64,000 nucleotides of DNA from JBOGOC01 sp050747525 (GTDB lineage: Bacteria; Acidobacteriota; Polarisedimenticolia; JACPZX01; DASXTC01), in assembly GCA_050747525.1 (NCBI GenBank), contig JBOGOC010000045.1, forward strand, positions 62,001 through 126,000. Direction: 5' to 3'. Every line of letters starts with the position of its first letter. Position 1 is the first letter of the stretch. The notes beneath the pieces were generated by a model that was given only the letters and a program-made list of their open reading frames with translations, did no database searches and had not been told where the DNA came from. Below, in pieces: positions 7,565 through 16,838 of the stretch. A program made the position numbers and the translations under genes.

Positions 7565-9934
7565 ATGGGATGGGCAGCGAAGGTACGTCCAGGGATCGTC
7601 CCGATCTGCTTCCTGTCCTTGTTCCTGATGACGGCGGCCGTCTACGCACGTGCCGGAACGGCCCCGTCCGGCCACGAGCGGATGCTCGCGCTCCTGAAGG
7701 AGATCGCGGACAACCCGCCGTACGAGCATCACGTCTTTCCCCAGAAGAAGCTCGTCCAGCTGCGGGAGGATCTGGCGCGGCACATGGCGGCCCCGCCGGC
7801 CGCCGGCCGGGATGCGCACACGATGGAGGCGGCCCGGCTCCTTCTCGAGATCGGCCAGTCCGAGCTCAAGCTGGGCAACTCGGAGGCCAGCATCGAAGCG
7901 TTGCTGCGGTCGTACGACTTGCTCGAAGGAATCAGGGAGCCCGGCCCCGACCTCGCCCCCCATGTTCAATCCTACAGACTCGAGGTGAGGTTCCACCTGG
8001 GCGTGGGGCACATGAGGCTGGCCGAGGATCAGAACTGCTGCCTGCGCAACAACGCCGAGGCCTGCATCCTGCCGATACGGGGCGGAGGCCTGCACAAGCG
8101 GAAGGAAGGCTCGCGCAGCGCGATGCGGTACTTCCAGGAGGTCCTCGAGTCTCCAGTCCCCGAGGTCACCGTGGCGAAGGACCCCGCCATGGCGGCCGGG
8201 GGCTCGGTGGCCGCCGCCAGCGCGAACAAGGCCGTGCGCTATCACCAGTCGGCCCGCTGGCTCATGAACATCGCGGCCATGACCCTGGGCGAGTATCCCG
8301 ACAAGGTGCCGGCCGCGTACCGGATCCCGCCCGAGGTGTTCCGGCCGGAGATCCCGGGCTTCCCCCGGTTCGATAACGTCGCCCCCAAGCTCGGGCTCGA
8401 CACCTTCCACCTGTCGGGAGGCGTCATCGTCGACGATTTCGACGAGGACGGCCACCTGGACATCGTGACCAGCACGTGGGACATCACGGGGCAGACGAAG
8501 TACTTCCACAACAACGCGGACGGCACCTTCACCGATCGCACGAAGGAAGCCAACCTCACCGGCTTCTACGGCGGCCTCAACATGGTGCAGGCGGACTACG
8601 ACAACGACGGGGACATCGACATCTTCATACTGCGGGGCGGCTGGTTCTACCGCTGGGGCCGGCATCCGAACTCGCTGCTGAACAACAACGGCGACGGCAC
8701 CTTCACCGACGTGACCTTCGAGGCGGGGCTGGGCGAGGTCCACTACCCGACCAAGGCGGGCTCCTGGGGCGACTACGACAACGACGGCGACCTGGATCTG
8801 TTCATCGCCAACGAGGCCAGCCGTGACATCAAGTCGCCCACGCAGCTCTTCCGCAACAACGGCGACGGCACCTTCACCGACGTGGCGCCGCAGTCCGCGG
8901 CCAAGGGCCATTGCTTCGGCATGGGGACCGTCTTCGGCGACTACGACAACGATCGCTTTCCCGACATCTTCATCTCCGGGTGCCAGCCCGACGCGCTGCT
9001 GCACAACAACGGCAACGCCACCTTTTCCAACGTGGCGGCCGACATGGGGATCGTCAGCCCCAGGCCCTCCTTCCCCACGTGGTTCTGGGACTTCGACAAC
9101 GACGGCGCGCTCGACCTGTTCATCTCGGCGTCGTCGGGCTCGGTGGGGGTGCTGGCGCTCAACCCTCAGGGGATCGACGTGGCGGCGTCCGACCCGGCGG
9201 TGCGCGCTCTGCAGAGCTCGCTCGCCGTCGAGACGATGCGTCTGTACCGCAACGACGGCCAGGGCGGCTTCCAGGACGTCTCACGCCAGCAGGGCCTAAC
9301 CTATCCCGCGCAGCCGATGGGGGCCAATTTCGGCGACCTGGACAACGACGGGTATCTCGACTTCTATCTCGGCACGGGTGACGTGTACTACACGGAGCTG
9401 ACCCCCAACGTCATGTTCCTGAACAGGAAGGGGAAGGGCTTCACCAACGTGACCATGGCCGGCGGGTTCGGCCATCTGCAGAAGGGGCACGGGGTCTCGT
9501 TCGCCGACCTCGACAACGACGGCGATCAGGACGTGTACATCCAGATGGGGGGCGCCTATCCGGGAGACAAGTTCTACGACGCCCTCTTCGAGAATCCCGG
9601 GTTCGGCAACCACTGGGTCACGGTGGAGCTGGCGGGCCGGCGATCGAACCGGGCCGCCATCGGCGCCAGGCTCCGCGCGCGGATCCTCGAAGACGGCGCG
9701 GAGCGCTCCGTCTACCGGCACGTCAACAGCGGCGGAAGCTTCGGGTGCAACCCTCTGCGCCAGACGCTCGGCCTGGGGAAGGCCGAGCGTCTGCTGAGCC
9801 TCGAGATCTTCTGGCCGACCACGGGGCGCACCCAGAGTTTCGAGAACGTCCCCATGGACAAAGTGATCCGCATCGTCGAGGACGAAGACCACTACGAGCC
9901 GGTTTCACTCGCGACGTACAAGCTGGGCGGTTGA
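7565..9934 (+). CDS. Secreted FG-GAP/ASPIC-UnbV (CRTAC1-like) protein with a helical N-terminal region
   Basis: 789 residues with a signal peptide (about 1-29). Residues about 40-260 are helical and TPR-like, with a Cys pair in QNCCLRNN. From about 285 to 680 there are many FG-GAP/VCBS units with the calcium loop pattern DxDNDGDxD, for example ADYDNDGDIDIF, GDYDNDGDLDLF and ADLDNDGDQDVY. The ASPIC/UnbV domain is at about 688-770, with NRAAIGARLRARI and SGGSFGCNPLRQTLGLG. Such proteins fold as beta-propellers and are exported; their roles are mostly unknown. A weak AGGGA lies about 13 nt before the ATG, and a TATGAT box is at 7520-7525. The M48 protease gene follows after 19 nt. Confidence 0.9.
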   Translation: MGWAAKVRPGIVPICFLSLFLMTAAVYARAGTAPSGHERMLALLKEIADNPPYEHHVFPQKKLVQLREDLARHMAAPPAAGRDAHTMEAARLLLEIGQSELKLGNSEASIEALLRSYDLLEGIREPGPDLAPHVQSYRLEVRFHLGVGHMRLAEDQNCCLRNNAEACILPIRGGGLHKRKEGSRSAMRYFQEVLESPVPEVTVAKDPAMAAGGSVAAASANKAVRYHQSARWLMNIAAMTLGEYPDKVPAAYRIPPEVFRPEIPGFPRFDNVAPKLGLDTFHLSGGVIVDDFDEDGHLDIVTSTWDITGQTKYFHNNADGTFTDRTKEANLTGFYGGLNMVQADYDNDGDIDIFILRGGWFYRWGRHPNSLLNNNGDGTFTDVTFEAGLGEVHYPTKAGSWGDYDNDGDLDLFIANEASRDIKSPTQLFRNNGDGTFTDVAPQSAAKGHCFGMGTVFGDYDNDRFPDIFISGCQPDALLHNNGNATFSNVAADMGIVSPRPSFPTWFWDFDNDGALDLFISASSGSVGVLALNPQGIDVAASDPAVRALQSSLAVETMRLYRNDGQGGFQDVSRQQGLTYPAQPMGANFGDLDNDGYLDFYLGTGDVYYTELTPNVMFLNRKGKGFTNVTMAGGFGHLQKGHGVSFADLDNDGDQDVYIQMGGAYPGDKFYDALFENPGFGNHWVTVELAGRRSNRAAIGARLRARILEDGAERSVYRHVNSGGSFGCNPLRQTLGLGKAERLLSLEIFWPTTGRTQSFENVPMDKVIRIVEDEDHYEPVSLATYKLGG

Positions 9935-9953
9935 ACGGGGTCCAGGGGGGACG

Positions 9954-11168
9954 ATGAGTCATCTCGAGGTGCAGGCAGGGAGCGAAGCGCAGGTCAGGGT
10001 CGAGCGATGGCCCACGGAGATACCGTTGCTCGTGGCGGTCATCGTAGCGGCCGCCGGTTTGTGGATCCTGTTCACGATCACCGTGATCGGGCTGCTGTAC
10101 GGCGCCCTCATCGCGCTCTTCCTCTTCGTTTCCCACGTGGGATTCGTCGCCTACCTGAGGGGAAGCGCGGTTCGCCTCGGGCCCGAGCAGTTCCCCGAGC
10201 TGCATGCCCGGGTCCTCGAGCTGGCCCGCAGGATCGGGCTGCGGAAGATCCCCGAGGTCTACATGATGCAGGCCGGTGGTTCTCTCAATGCCCTGGCGAC
10301 CGGGTTCCTGAGGTCCCACATGGTGGTGCTCTTCTCGGACCTGCTCGAAGCCTGCGAGGACAACGAGCCCGCGCGCGACATGATCATCGGGCACGAGCTC
10401 GGCCACATCAGGGCGGGGCACCTGTTCATGCGGTGGTTCCTGTTCCCCGGATTCCTCGTCCCGTTCCTGGGGACCGCCTACTCGCGGGCACGGGAGTACA
10501 CGTGCGATCGATACGGAGCGGCCGTCTGCGGCGACATGAGCCGGGGATTGATGGGCCTGGGCATCCTGGCGGCGGGGGGAGCGCACGGCCGCCGGGTGAA
10601 CCTTCGAGCGCTGGCCGGGCAGAGAGAGCAGCTCAACACCGGACTGATGACGATCGGCAAGTGGCTGTCGACGCACCCCCAGCTTTCCGAGAGGATCGTG
10701 GCGCTCGATCCTCGCATGGTCGAAGGACGAACGCGTGCCGAGATCGGCGTTGCGCGTGCGCTGGCCGGCATGGCGGCCGTGGTCCTCGTGGTGGCCGGGA
10801 TGGGCGCTCTTTTCGTCCGGGCCCTGATGCCCGCCATTCGGGAGGCGCTGGCCACGTCGCAGGTCCGGGCCGCTTCGCCTCCTGATCCGGCCCTTGTGGC
10901 CCGGGTGAATCAGGATCTGGACCTGATGGTGCGGCTCGCGCTCCACCACCGCGAGGCCCGCGGATCCTTTCCCGAAGACCCGAATGCATTCAGGGACGCC
11001 TGGGAGCTGAGTCATCCCGAAGAGGACTTCCCCGTCGATCCTTACGACGGAAAGGACTATGGCTACGACATCCAGGACGATCGGGTCTACATCTGGAGCT
11101 CGGGCCCGGACGGGCTCAGCAACACCGACGACGACATCACGATCGATTCAAGCGAGGTGAGATTCTGA
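9954..11168 (+). CDS. M48-family membrane metalloprotease fused to a GspG-like C-terminal domain
   Basis: 404 residues. Two membrane helices (about 22-68) precede an M48 catalytic domain with the zinc motif HELGH at 147-151, and E181 in the following REYTCD motif as third ligand. Further hydrophobic segments lie at about 160-172 and 248-275. The C-terminal 85 residues are unusual for M48. They read like the soluble end of a type II secretion major pseudopilin: FPVDPYDGKDYGYDI, then IWSSGPDGLSNTDDDI, matching the DPWGxxYxY and SLGxDGxxGxxDDI pattern of GspG, which binds calcium. GGGGGA precedes the ATG at close range. It probably acts in membrane-protein quality control; the added domain is unexplained. 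Confidence 0.85.
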   Translation: MSHLEVQAGSEAQVRVERWPTEIPLLVAVIVAAAGLWILFTITVIGLLYGALIALFLFVSHVGFVAYLRGSAVRLGPEQFPELHARVLELARRIGLRKIPEVYMMQAGGSLNALATGFLRSHMVVLFSDLLEACEDNEPARDMIIGHELGHIRAGHLFMRWFLFPGFLVPFLGTAYSRAREYTCDRYGAAVCGDMSRGLMGLGILAAGGAHGRRVNLRALAGQREQLNTGLMTIGKWLSTHPQLSERIVALDPRMVEGRTRAEIGVARALAGMAAVVLVVAGMGALFVRALMPAIREALATSQVRAASPPDPALVARVNQDLDLMVRLALHHREARGSFPEDPNAFRDAWELSHPEEDFPVDPYDGKDYGYDIQDDRVYIWSSGPDGLSNTDDDITIDSSEVRF

Positions 11169-11220
11169 GGCTCTTCATCCCGTGCGTTCTGGTAGAATCC
11201 GCGGCGGGAGGCGGTGAGCC

Positions 11221-13356
11221 ATGCGCAGATTTCTGTCAGTGGGTGTCGTCCTTGCTTCGATCGCCATCATGGTGAGCGCGAACACGATTTCGACCAACGT
11301 CCTGCTGGCGCCGTGGGCCGGGCCGGACGGTGGCGTGCCGGCCTTCGACAAGATGGACCTGGCCTCGATCAAGGAGGCGCTCGAGACGGGCATGGAGCGC
11401 AGCCTGAAAGACCTGGACGCCATCGCGAAGAATCCGGCTCCTCCCACCTTCGAGAACACCATCGCCGCGATGGAGCGCTCGGGCCGCGATCTGAGCCGGG
11501 TGCAGGTCTACTGGGACATCTGGAGCGGAAACCTCTCCACGCAGCCGTTTCGCGAGATCCAGGCGGAGATGGCGCCGAAACTCGCGGAATATCGATCGAA
11601 GATCACGCAGAACGCGGCGCTCTACGCGCGGGTCAAGGCGGTCTATCAGGCGGATCAGGCCGCGCTGCGCCCGGACCAGCGCCGGCTGGTGTGGCTGATC
11701 CACAACAACTTCACCCGCGACGGGGCGACCCTGGAAGGCGAGGCCCGGCAGCGGTACGCGGCCATCAACAAGCGCCTGGCCGAGCTGTACACGCAGTTCA
11801 GCAACAACGTGCTGGCGGATGAAGAAGGGTACGTCACCTACATCACCAGGGATCAGCTGGGCGGCCTCCCCGAGTCGTTCATCAGCTCGGCCGCGGCGGC
11901 AGCCCAGCAGAGGGGGCGGGCCGACGCCTGGGCCATCAGCAACACGCGCTCGTCCATGGATCCCTTCCTGACCTACGCCGACGACCGGTCCCTGCGCGAG
12001 AAGGTCTGGCGCGTCTACTACTCGCGCGGCGACAACGGGGACGCCCACGACAACAACGCCGTCATGACCGAGATCCTCAATCTGCGTCACGAGCGCGTCC
12101 GCCTGCTGGGATACGACTCGTACGCCGCGTGGCGGCTCGAGGACCGGATGGCCAGGACGCCGGGAAAAGCGTTCGAGCTGATGATGTCGGTGTGGCCCGC
12201 GGCGATCTCGCGCGTCAAGGAAGAAGTCGCCGACATGCAGGCGCTGGCCGACAAGGAAGGGGCCGGCATCACCATCGAGCCGTGGGACTACCGCTACTAC
12301 GCGGAGAAGGTCCGCCGGGCGAGGTACGACCTGGACTCCGACGAGGTCAAGCAGTACCTGCAGCTCGAGAAGCTGCGCGAGGCGATGTTCTACGTGGCGG
12401 GAGAGCTGTTCAACTTCAGCTTCACTCCGATCCCGCAGGGCTCCGTGCCGGTCTTCCAGGAAGACGTGCGGGTCTGGAGGGTCACCGATCGGACCTCCAA
12501 GGCCCTGGTCGGGCTCTGGTACCTCGACCCGTATGCCAGGCCGGGCAAGCGCTCCGGCGCCTGGGCCACCAGCTACCGGGGGCACGAGTCGTTCGACGCC
12601 CTGATCCCCGTGCTCGCCTCGAACAACTGCAACTTCATCAAGGGGGCGGCCGGCGAGCCGGTGCTGATTTCCTGGACCGACGCCGAGACCCTGTTTCACG
12701 AGTTCGGTCACGCGCTGCACAGCCTCTCCTCGACGGTGGCCTACCCGACCCTCAACGGCGGCGTGCGGGACTACACCGAGTTCCACTCGCAGCTCCTGGA
12801 GCGTTGGCTCCTCACCGACAAGGTGATCAACAGCTACCTCGTCCATCACAAGACCGGCAAGCCGATGCCGCCCGAGCTGGTGGCGCGCATCCGGAAGGCT
12901 TCCACGTTCAACCAGGGGTTCGAGACCACGGAGTACCTGGCCTCGGCGCTGGTGGACATGAAGTTCCACATGACCAATCCGGCCGGCATCGACCCCGACG
13001 CCTTCGAGCGCACCACGCTGGCGCAGCTCGGCATGCCGTCCCAGGTGGTCATGCGGCACCGCAGTCCCCACTTCGGGCACATCTTCTCGGGAGAGGGCTA
13101 CTCGGCCGGCTACTACGGGTACCTGTGGGCGGACGTGCTGACCTCGGACGCCGCGGAGGCGTTCGACCAGGCCCCCGGCGGCTACTATGACCGGCCCCTC
13201 GCGAAGAAGCTGGTGGACACACTCTTCGCCGTCCGCAACGCCGTCGATCCGGCCGAAGCCTACCGGGCGTTCCGCGGCCGCGATGCGCGCATCGAAGCCC
13301 TCATGCGCGACCGCGGCTTCGCCGTGACGCGCGCGGAGGGGACCGCGTCGCGCTGA
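11221..13356 (+). CDS. M3-family zinc oligopeptidase, exported
   Basis: 711 residues with an N-terminal hydrophobic signal (1-20). The thimet-oligopeptidase (M3) motif HEFGHALH starts at H493, with E520 in the downstream YTEFHSQ as third zinc ligand. The conserved GYxSAGYYGYLWADV segment that closes M3 active sites is at about 630-645. Length and motif spacing match Dcp/OpdA-type peptidases that cleave short peptides. The signal suggests a periplasmic location. GGGAGG lies 8-13 nt before the ATG and a TAGAAT box is at 11193-11198. The EamA gene starts 2 nt after its stop. Confidence 0.92.
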   Translation: MRRFLSVGVVLASIAIMVSANTISTNVLLAPWAGPDGGVPAFDKMDLASIKEALETGMERSLKDLDAIAKNPAPPTFENTIAAMERSGRDLSRVQVYWDIWSGNLSTQPFREIQAEMAPKLAEYRSKITQNAALYARVKAVYQADQAALRPDQRRLVWLIHNNFTRDGATLEGEARQRYAAINKRLAELYTQFSNNVLADEEGYVTYITRDQLGGLPESFISSAAAAAQQRGRADAWAISNTRSSMDPFLTYADDRSLREKVWRVYYSRGDNGDAHDNNAVMTEILNLRHERVRLLGYDSYAAWRLEDRMARTPGKAFELMMSVWPAAISRVKEEVADMQALADKEGAGITIEPWDYRYYAEKVRRARYDLDSDEVKQYLQLEKLREAMFYVAGELFNFSFTPIPQGSVPVFQEDVRVWRVTDRTSKALVGLWYLDPYARPGKRSGAWATSYRGHESFDALIPVLASNNCNFIKGAAGEPVLISWTDAETLFHEFGHALHSLSSTVAYPTLNGGVRDYTEFHSQLLERWLLTDKVINSYLVHHKTGKPMPPELVARIRKASTFNQGFETTEYLASALVDMKFHMTNPAGIDPDAFERTTLAQLGMPSQVVMRHRSPHFGHIFSGEGYSAGYYGYLWADVLTSDAAEAFDQAPGGYYDRPLAKKLVDTLFAVRNAVDPAEAYRAFRGRDARIEALMRDRGFAVTRAEGTASR

Positions 13357-13358
13357 GC

Positions 13359-14294
13359 GTGCCAGGCGCCTCCCGGGGCATCCTCGCCATGGTCTGCTCG
13401 GCCGTGGCGTTCAGCATCATGGCCGCCCTGGTCAAGATGGCGGGCCCCAGCATCCCCAACCAGGAGCTGGTCGCCTTGCGCAGTCTCGCCTCCATGCTCC
13501 CCATCCTGGGCCTCTTCTGGTGGCGCCGCGTCCGGGTGAAGCCGGCCCGTCCGGGATGGCTGTTCGTGCGCGGGCTGCTGGGATACATCGCCATCTCCTG
13601 CTGGTTCGTGAGCCTCAACCGCCTGGCCCTGCCCGACGCCGTGATGATCCAGTACACGAGCCCGGTCTTCACGGCGCTGCTGGCGCCTTTGTTCCTGCAG
13701 GAGCCCTCCCGCGGGCGCGACCGTCTGGGGCTCCTCGTCGCCATCCTCGGCGTGGCGATCGTGGTCAGGCCGGGCCTGGGGTTGACGCTGCCGGGCGCCC
13801 TGATCGGCCTGGTGGGAGCCGTCTGCTCGGCGGGCGCCTACGTGACGGTGAGAGCCCTGCGCAACGCCGAGCATCCCTTCATGGTGATGCTGGCCTTTCC
13901 CGCGGTGGCCTCCGTGCTGTCGCTGCTCACCGTGCCGTTCTCGGTCTGGGTCTGGCCCGATGCGCGCGGCTGGGGGCTGATCGGCGGGATCGCGCTGATG
14001 ACCGCCATCGGGCAGGTCCTCCTCACCTACGGCCTGAGCCACGAAGCCGCGGGGCCCGCCACCGTGGCCACCTACTTCGCTGTGGTGGTCTCGCTTCCCC
14101 TGGGGGTGCTGCTGTTCGATCAGTGGCCCGATGGCTGGATGCTTCTGGGCGGCGCCATGGTGGTGGGGGCGGTGGCCTCGCTGGCCTTCGAGCGGAACCG
14201 CATGATCCCGCCGCCGGCGGGAGCGGGCGGCGGCTACTCCTGGCGCAGCGAGAGCATCGGGTCGGCGCGCACTGCGCGCCGCGCCGGGAGGTAG
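13359..14294 (+). CDS. EamA/DMT-family transporter
   Basis: 311 residues with about ten hydrophobic helices in two halves, the layout of EamA (drug/metabolite) transporters. The [12 protein letters not shown] helix and the [21 protein letters not shown] segment are typical of the first repeat. The GTG at 13359 sits 2 nt after the M3 peptidase stop; an ATG at 13389 is a possible alternative. The substrate cannot be read from the sequence. The last 20 codons run antisense to the end of the convergent ADOP gene (overlap 14234-14294) and are rich in Arg and Gly, so the natural C-terminus is probably not constrained there. Confidence 0.85.
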   Translation: MPGASRGILAMVCSAVAFSIMAALVKMAGPSIPNQELVALRSLASMLPILGLFWWRRVRVKPARPGWLFVRGLLGYIAISCWFVSLNRLALPDAVMIQYTSPVFTALLAPLFLQEPSRGRDRLGLLVAILGVAIVVRPGLGLTLPGALIGLVGAVCSAGAYVTVRALRNAEHPFMVMLAFPAVASVLSLLTVPFSVWVWPDARGWGLIGGIALMTAIGQVLLTYGLSHEAAGPATVATYFAVVVSLPLGVLLFDQWPDGWMLLGGAMVVGAVASLAFERNRMIPPPAGAGGGYSWRSESIGSARTARRAGR

Positions 14295-16657
14295 CAGGCG
14301 GCACCGGCCACCCCCATCAGCACGACGGCGGCACCGGTGTAGGTGAGCGGGTCCGTCAGCGACATCCCGTGAAACAGGCTGGCAACGAGGCGCGCCAACC
14401 CCAGTGAGGCAAGCAGCCCGATGGCGAGGCCAGTGACTGCCGGCCGCAGTCCCTGGCCCACCAGCATGCGTGCCACCCCGCCGGGGTTGGCGCCCAGCGC
14501 GATGCGAACGCCGATCTCGTTGGTTCTCTGGCTCACCATGAACGAGATGACGCCGTAGATCCCCACGGCAGCCAGCACCGTGGCCAGCACCGCGAACGTT
14601 GCAAGCAGCAGCATCGTGACTCGACGCAGAGCCAGCGACTCTGCCGCGAGCTGGCTCATGGGAAGGACCTTGAAGAGGGGTTGCTGCCCGTCCACGTCCC
14701 ACACGGCCCGGCGCAGCGCGGGGGCCAGGCTCAGCGGGTCCTGCGAAGTCCGGACGGCGAAGGCCAGCAGCGGGTAAGGACCTTGTGCCAGAGGCCGATA
14801 CAGATCCGCGTGGGTCTCCTGGTCCTGGCCGAACGCCTTGACGTCTCCCACCACGCCGACGATCTCGCAGAGGACCGGCGTGGATTCACGGCCGATGTCG
14901 ATGCGGCGCCCGATCGGATCCTGCCCCGGCCAGTAACGCCGCGCGGCCGTCTCGTTGATCATGGCCACCAGAGGCGTGGTCTCGAGATCCTGCGCGGTGA
15001 AGGAACGACCCCTGAGGAGAGGGATCCCCAGCGTGCGGAAGTACCCGGGGGAGGCGACACGGTCGTCGGCCTCCGGCTCCTGGCCAGGGCGGGGAGGCGG
15101 CTCGCCTTCGAGAGTGAAGCTTCTGGTTCCCCAGTAGCCGCTCAGCGGCAGGTAATTGGTGGCTCCCGCGGACTCCACGCCCGGCGTGCGCTCGAGCCGC
15201 TCGAGCACCGCATCGGTGAACTTGCGCAGGGAAGCGGTGTCGGGGTACCGCGTGGCGGAGAGGAACACCTGCCCGCTCATCACCCCATCGGTCCGCATGC
15301 CCATGTCGGAGCGCTGCAGCTGCACGAAGCTGCGCAGCATCAGCGCCGCGCCGACCAGCAGCACCATCGCCGTGGCGGTCTCGGCCACGATCAGGAGCCA
15401 GCGAACCCGCGGCCCCGCCGAGCCTCCCGTGGCGCCCTTCGGCCCTTCGCGCAGCGAGCCGACCTGAGCCTGGCGCGTGGCCTTCAGGGCCGGCACCAGT
15501 CCGAACAGCAGAGCGCTCACCAGGGTGACGATCAGGGTGAAGCCGATCACGTTCGCGTCGATCGGGATCTCCGTGACCACGGGGATGCTCAGGTTGGAGA
15601 TGTGATTCGGGAAGATGGCAAGGAGAGCTCCGGTGCACCAGAAAGCCAGTACGAGGCCCAGCGTGCCCCCCGCGGCCGACAGTAGCAGGCTTTCGGTCAG
15701 CATCTGCCGGATCAGCCGGCCCGGACCGGCGCCCAGCGCGGTTCGGAGGGCCAGCTCCCGGGTTCGGCCCGTGGATCGCGCGAGGGCCAGATGCGCCACG
15801 TTGGCGCACACCATCAACAGCACGAATCCCGCCGCGCCCGACAATGTCAGCAGCGCGGGCTTGATGTCTCCCACGATGTTGTCGCGCAGGCTCGCCACCC
15901 GCGCGCCCAGCCCCGTGTTCGTATCGGGGAACTCCGTCTCGCGCCGGCGCATGAGCTCGTCCAGGCCGGCCTGCGCCTGCTCGATCGTCACGCCGGGCTT
16001 GAGCCTGGCCACGACCCGCAGGAACCGCGCGGTGCGCGAATCATTGAGGGCGGGGTCCATGGCAAGTGGAGTCCACAGGTCGGTTCTCTGCGGGTGCCGG
16101 AACGTCGCGGGCATGACGCCGATCACCGTGTACGGCTGCCCGTTGAGCGTGATGGAGGTGCCCAGGATCCCGGGATCTCCGCCGAAGCGGCGCTGCCAGA
16201 GGGGATGGCTCAACACCACGACCTTGTCGTTCCCCGGCCTGTCTTCCTCGGGAAGGAACGTCCGTCCCAGCGCGGGGGCGACTCCCATGAGCGGGAAGAA
16301 ATCGGCCGAGAAGCGATACCCGATGATGGACTCGGGATCTCCCGCGCCCGTCAGGCTGTAGCTGGCATCCCTCGAAGCGGCCATCTGCTCGAAGAAGCGG
16401 CCGTCGGAGCGCCATGCGTTGAAGTCGGAAGGGGCGGACGGCTGAGTGTCGCCGCGGGTGAACCCCCGGATCATCGTCAGGCGCCCGGCGTCCTTGTAGG
16501 GGAGCGGGCGCAGGAGGACCGTGTTCACGACGCTGTAGATGGCGGCATTGGCGCCGATCCCGAGAGCCAGGGTGCACAGGGCGGCCAGGGTGAAGCGCGG
16601 GCTGCGCACCAGACCTCGCAGCGAGTAGCGCAGGTCCAGAAGGAAGGAGTCGATCAT
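14234..16657 (-). CDS. ADOP-family permease (MacB/FtsX-like), single-gene unit
   Basis: 807 residues from the ATG at 16657, chosen because [15 protein letters not shown] is the family N-terminus and the sigma-54 element is 13 nt upstream. Domain order is N-terminal helix ([12 protein letters not shown]), periplasmic MacB core, FtsX domain ([20 protein letters not shown]), second periplasmic domain, and last FtsX domain ([25 protein letters not shown]). No ATPase accompanies it. It has the same length as the ADOP gene at 4998-7421. Its 3' end overlaps the convergent EamA gene by 61 nt. Confidence 0.9.
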   Translation of the reverse strand: MIDSFLLDLRYSLRGLVRSPRFTLAALCTLALGIGANAAIYSVVNTVLLRPLPYKDAGRLTMIRGFTRGDTQPSAPSDFNAWRSDGRFFEQMAASRDASYSLTGAGDPESIIGYRFSADFFPLMGVAPALGRTFLPEEDRPGNDKVVVLSHPLWQRRFGGDPGILGTSITLNGQPYTVIGVMPATFRHPQRTDLWTPLAMDPALNDSRTARFLRVVARLKPGVTIEQAQAGLDELMRRRETEFPDTNTGLGARVASLRDNIVGDIKPALLTLSGAAGFVLLMVCANVAHLALARSTGRTRELALRTALGAGPGRLIRQMLTESLLLSAAGGTLGLVLAFWCTGALLAIFPNHISNLSIPVVTEIPIDANVIGFTLIVTLVSALLFGLVPALKATRQAQVGSLREGPKGATGGSAGPRVRWLLIVAETATAMVLLVGAALMLRSFVQLQRSDMGMRTDGVMSGQVFLSATRYPDTASLRKFTDAVLERLERTPGVESAGATNYLPLSGYWGTRSFTLEGEPPPRPGQEPEADDRVASPGYFRTLGIPLLRGRSFTAQDLETTPLVAMINETAARRYWPGQDPIGRRIDIGRESTPVLCEIVGVVGDVKAFGQDQETHADLYRPLAQGPYPLLAFAVRTSQDPLSLAPALRRAVWDVDGQQPLFKVLPMSQLAAESLALRRVTMLLLATFAVLATVLAAVGIYGVISFMVSQRTNEIGVRIALGANPGGVARMLVGQGLRPAVTGLAIGLLASLGLARLVASLFHGMSLTDPLTYTGAAVVLMGVAGAACYLPARRAVRADPMLSLRQE

Positions 16658-16670
16658 GCAAGGTCGTAAA

Positions 16671-16684
16671 GCAATGACCGTGCC
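16671..16684 (-). promoter_or_regulatory. Sigma-54 -24/-12 promoter of the third ADOP gene
   Basis: The minus strand reads GGCACGGTCATTGC followed by TTTA, a good GG-N10-GC element. It ends 13 nt before the ATG at 16657, exactly as at the other ADOP operon. The predicted 5' leader is about 2 nt. Confidence 0.72.
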
Positions 16685-16734
16685 GGAGCCTGACGCATTC
16701 GTCCCGGGGGAGGCCGGGCTTGCCGGCCGGGGTC

Positions 16735-16772
16735 TGTCCGGTGGTGGGACCGGGTTTTCCCGGAACCGGACA
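16735..16772. promoter_or_regulatory. 38-bp inverted repeat, candidate activator site
   Basis: Outer arms TGTCCGGT (16735-16742) and ACCGGACA (16765-16772) are perfect inverted copies. Inner GGGACCGGG and TTCCCGG blocks add further symmetry. The site is 50 nt upstream of the -24 box, 20 bp further than at 7479-7516, or about two helical turns. It lies between divergent genes, so it could also affect the selenoprotein-like gene at 16839. Confidence 0.65.
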
Positions 16773-16838
16773 TGGCGGTTGACTTGGCCCCGGCACGACG
16801 CCATCCTTCGTGGCGGCGTTTCGGGCCGGAGGTGCGGG

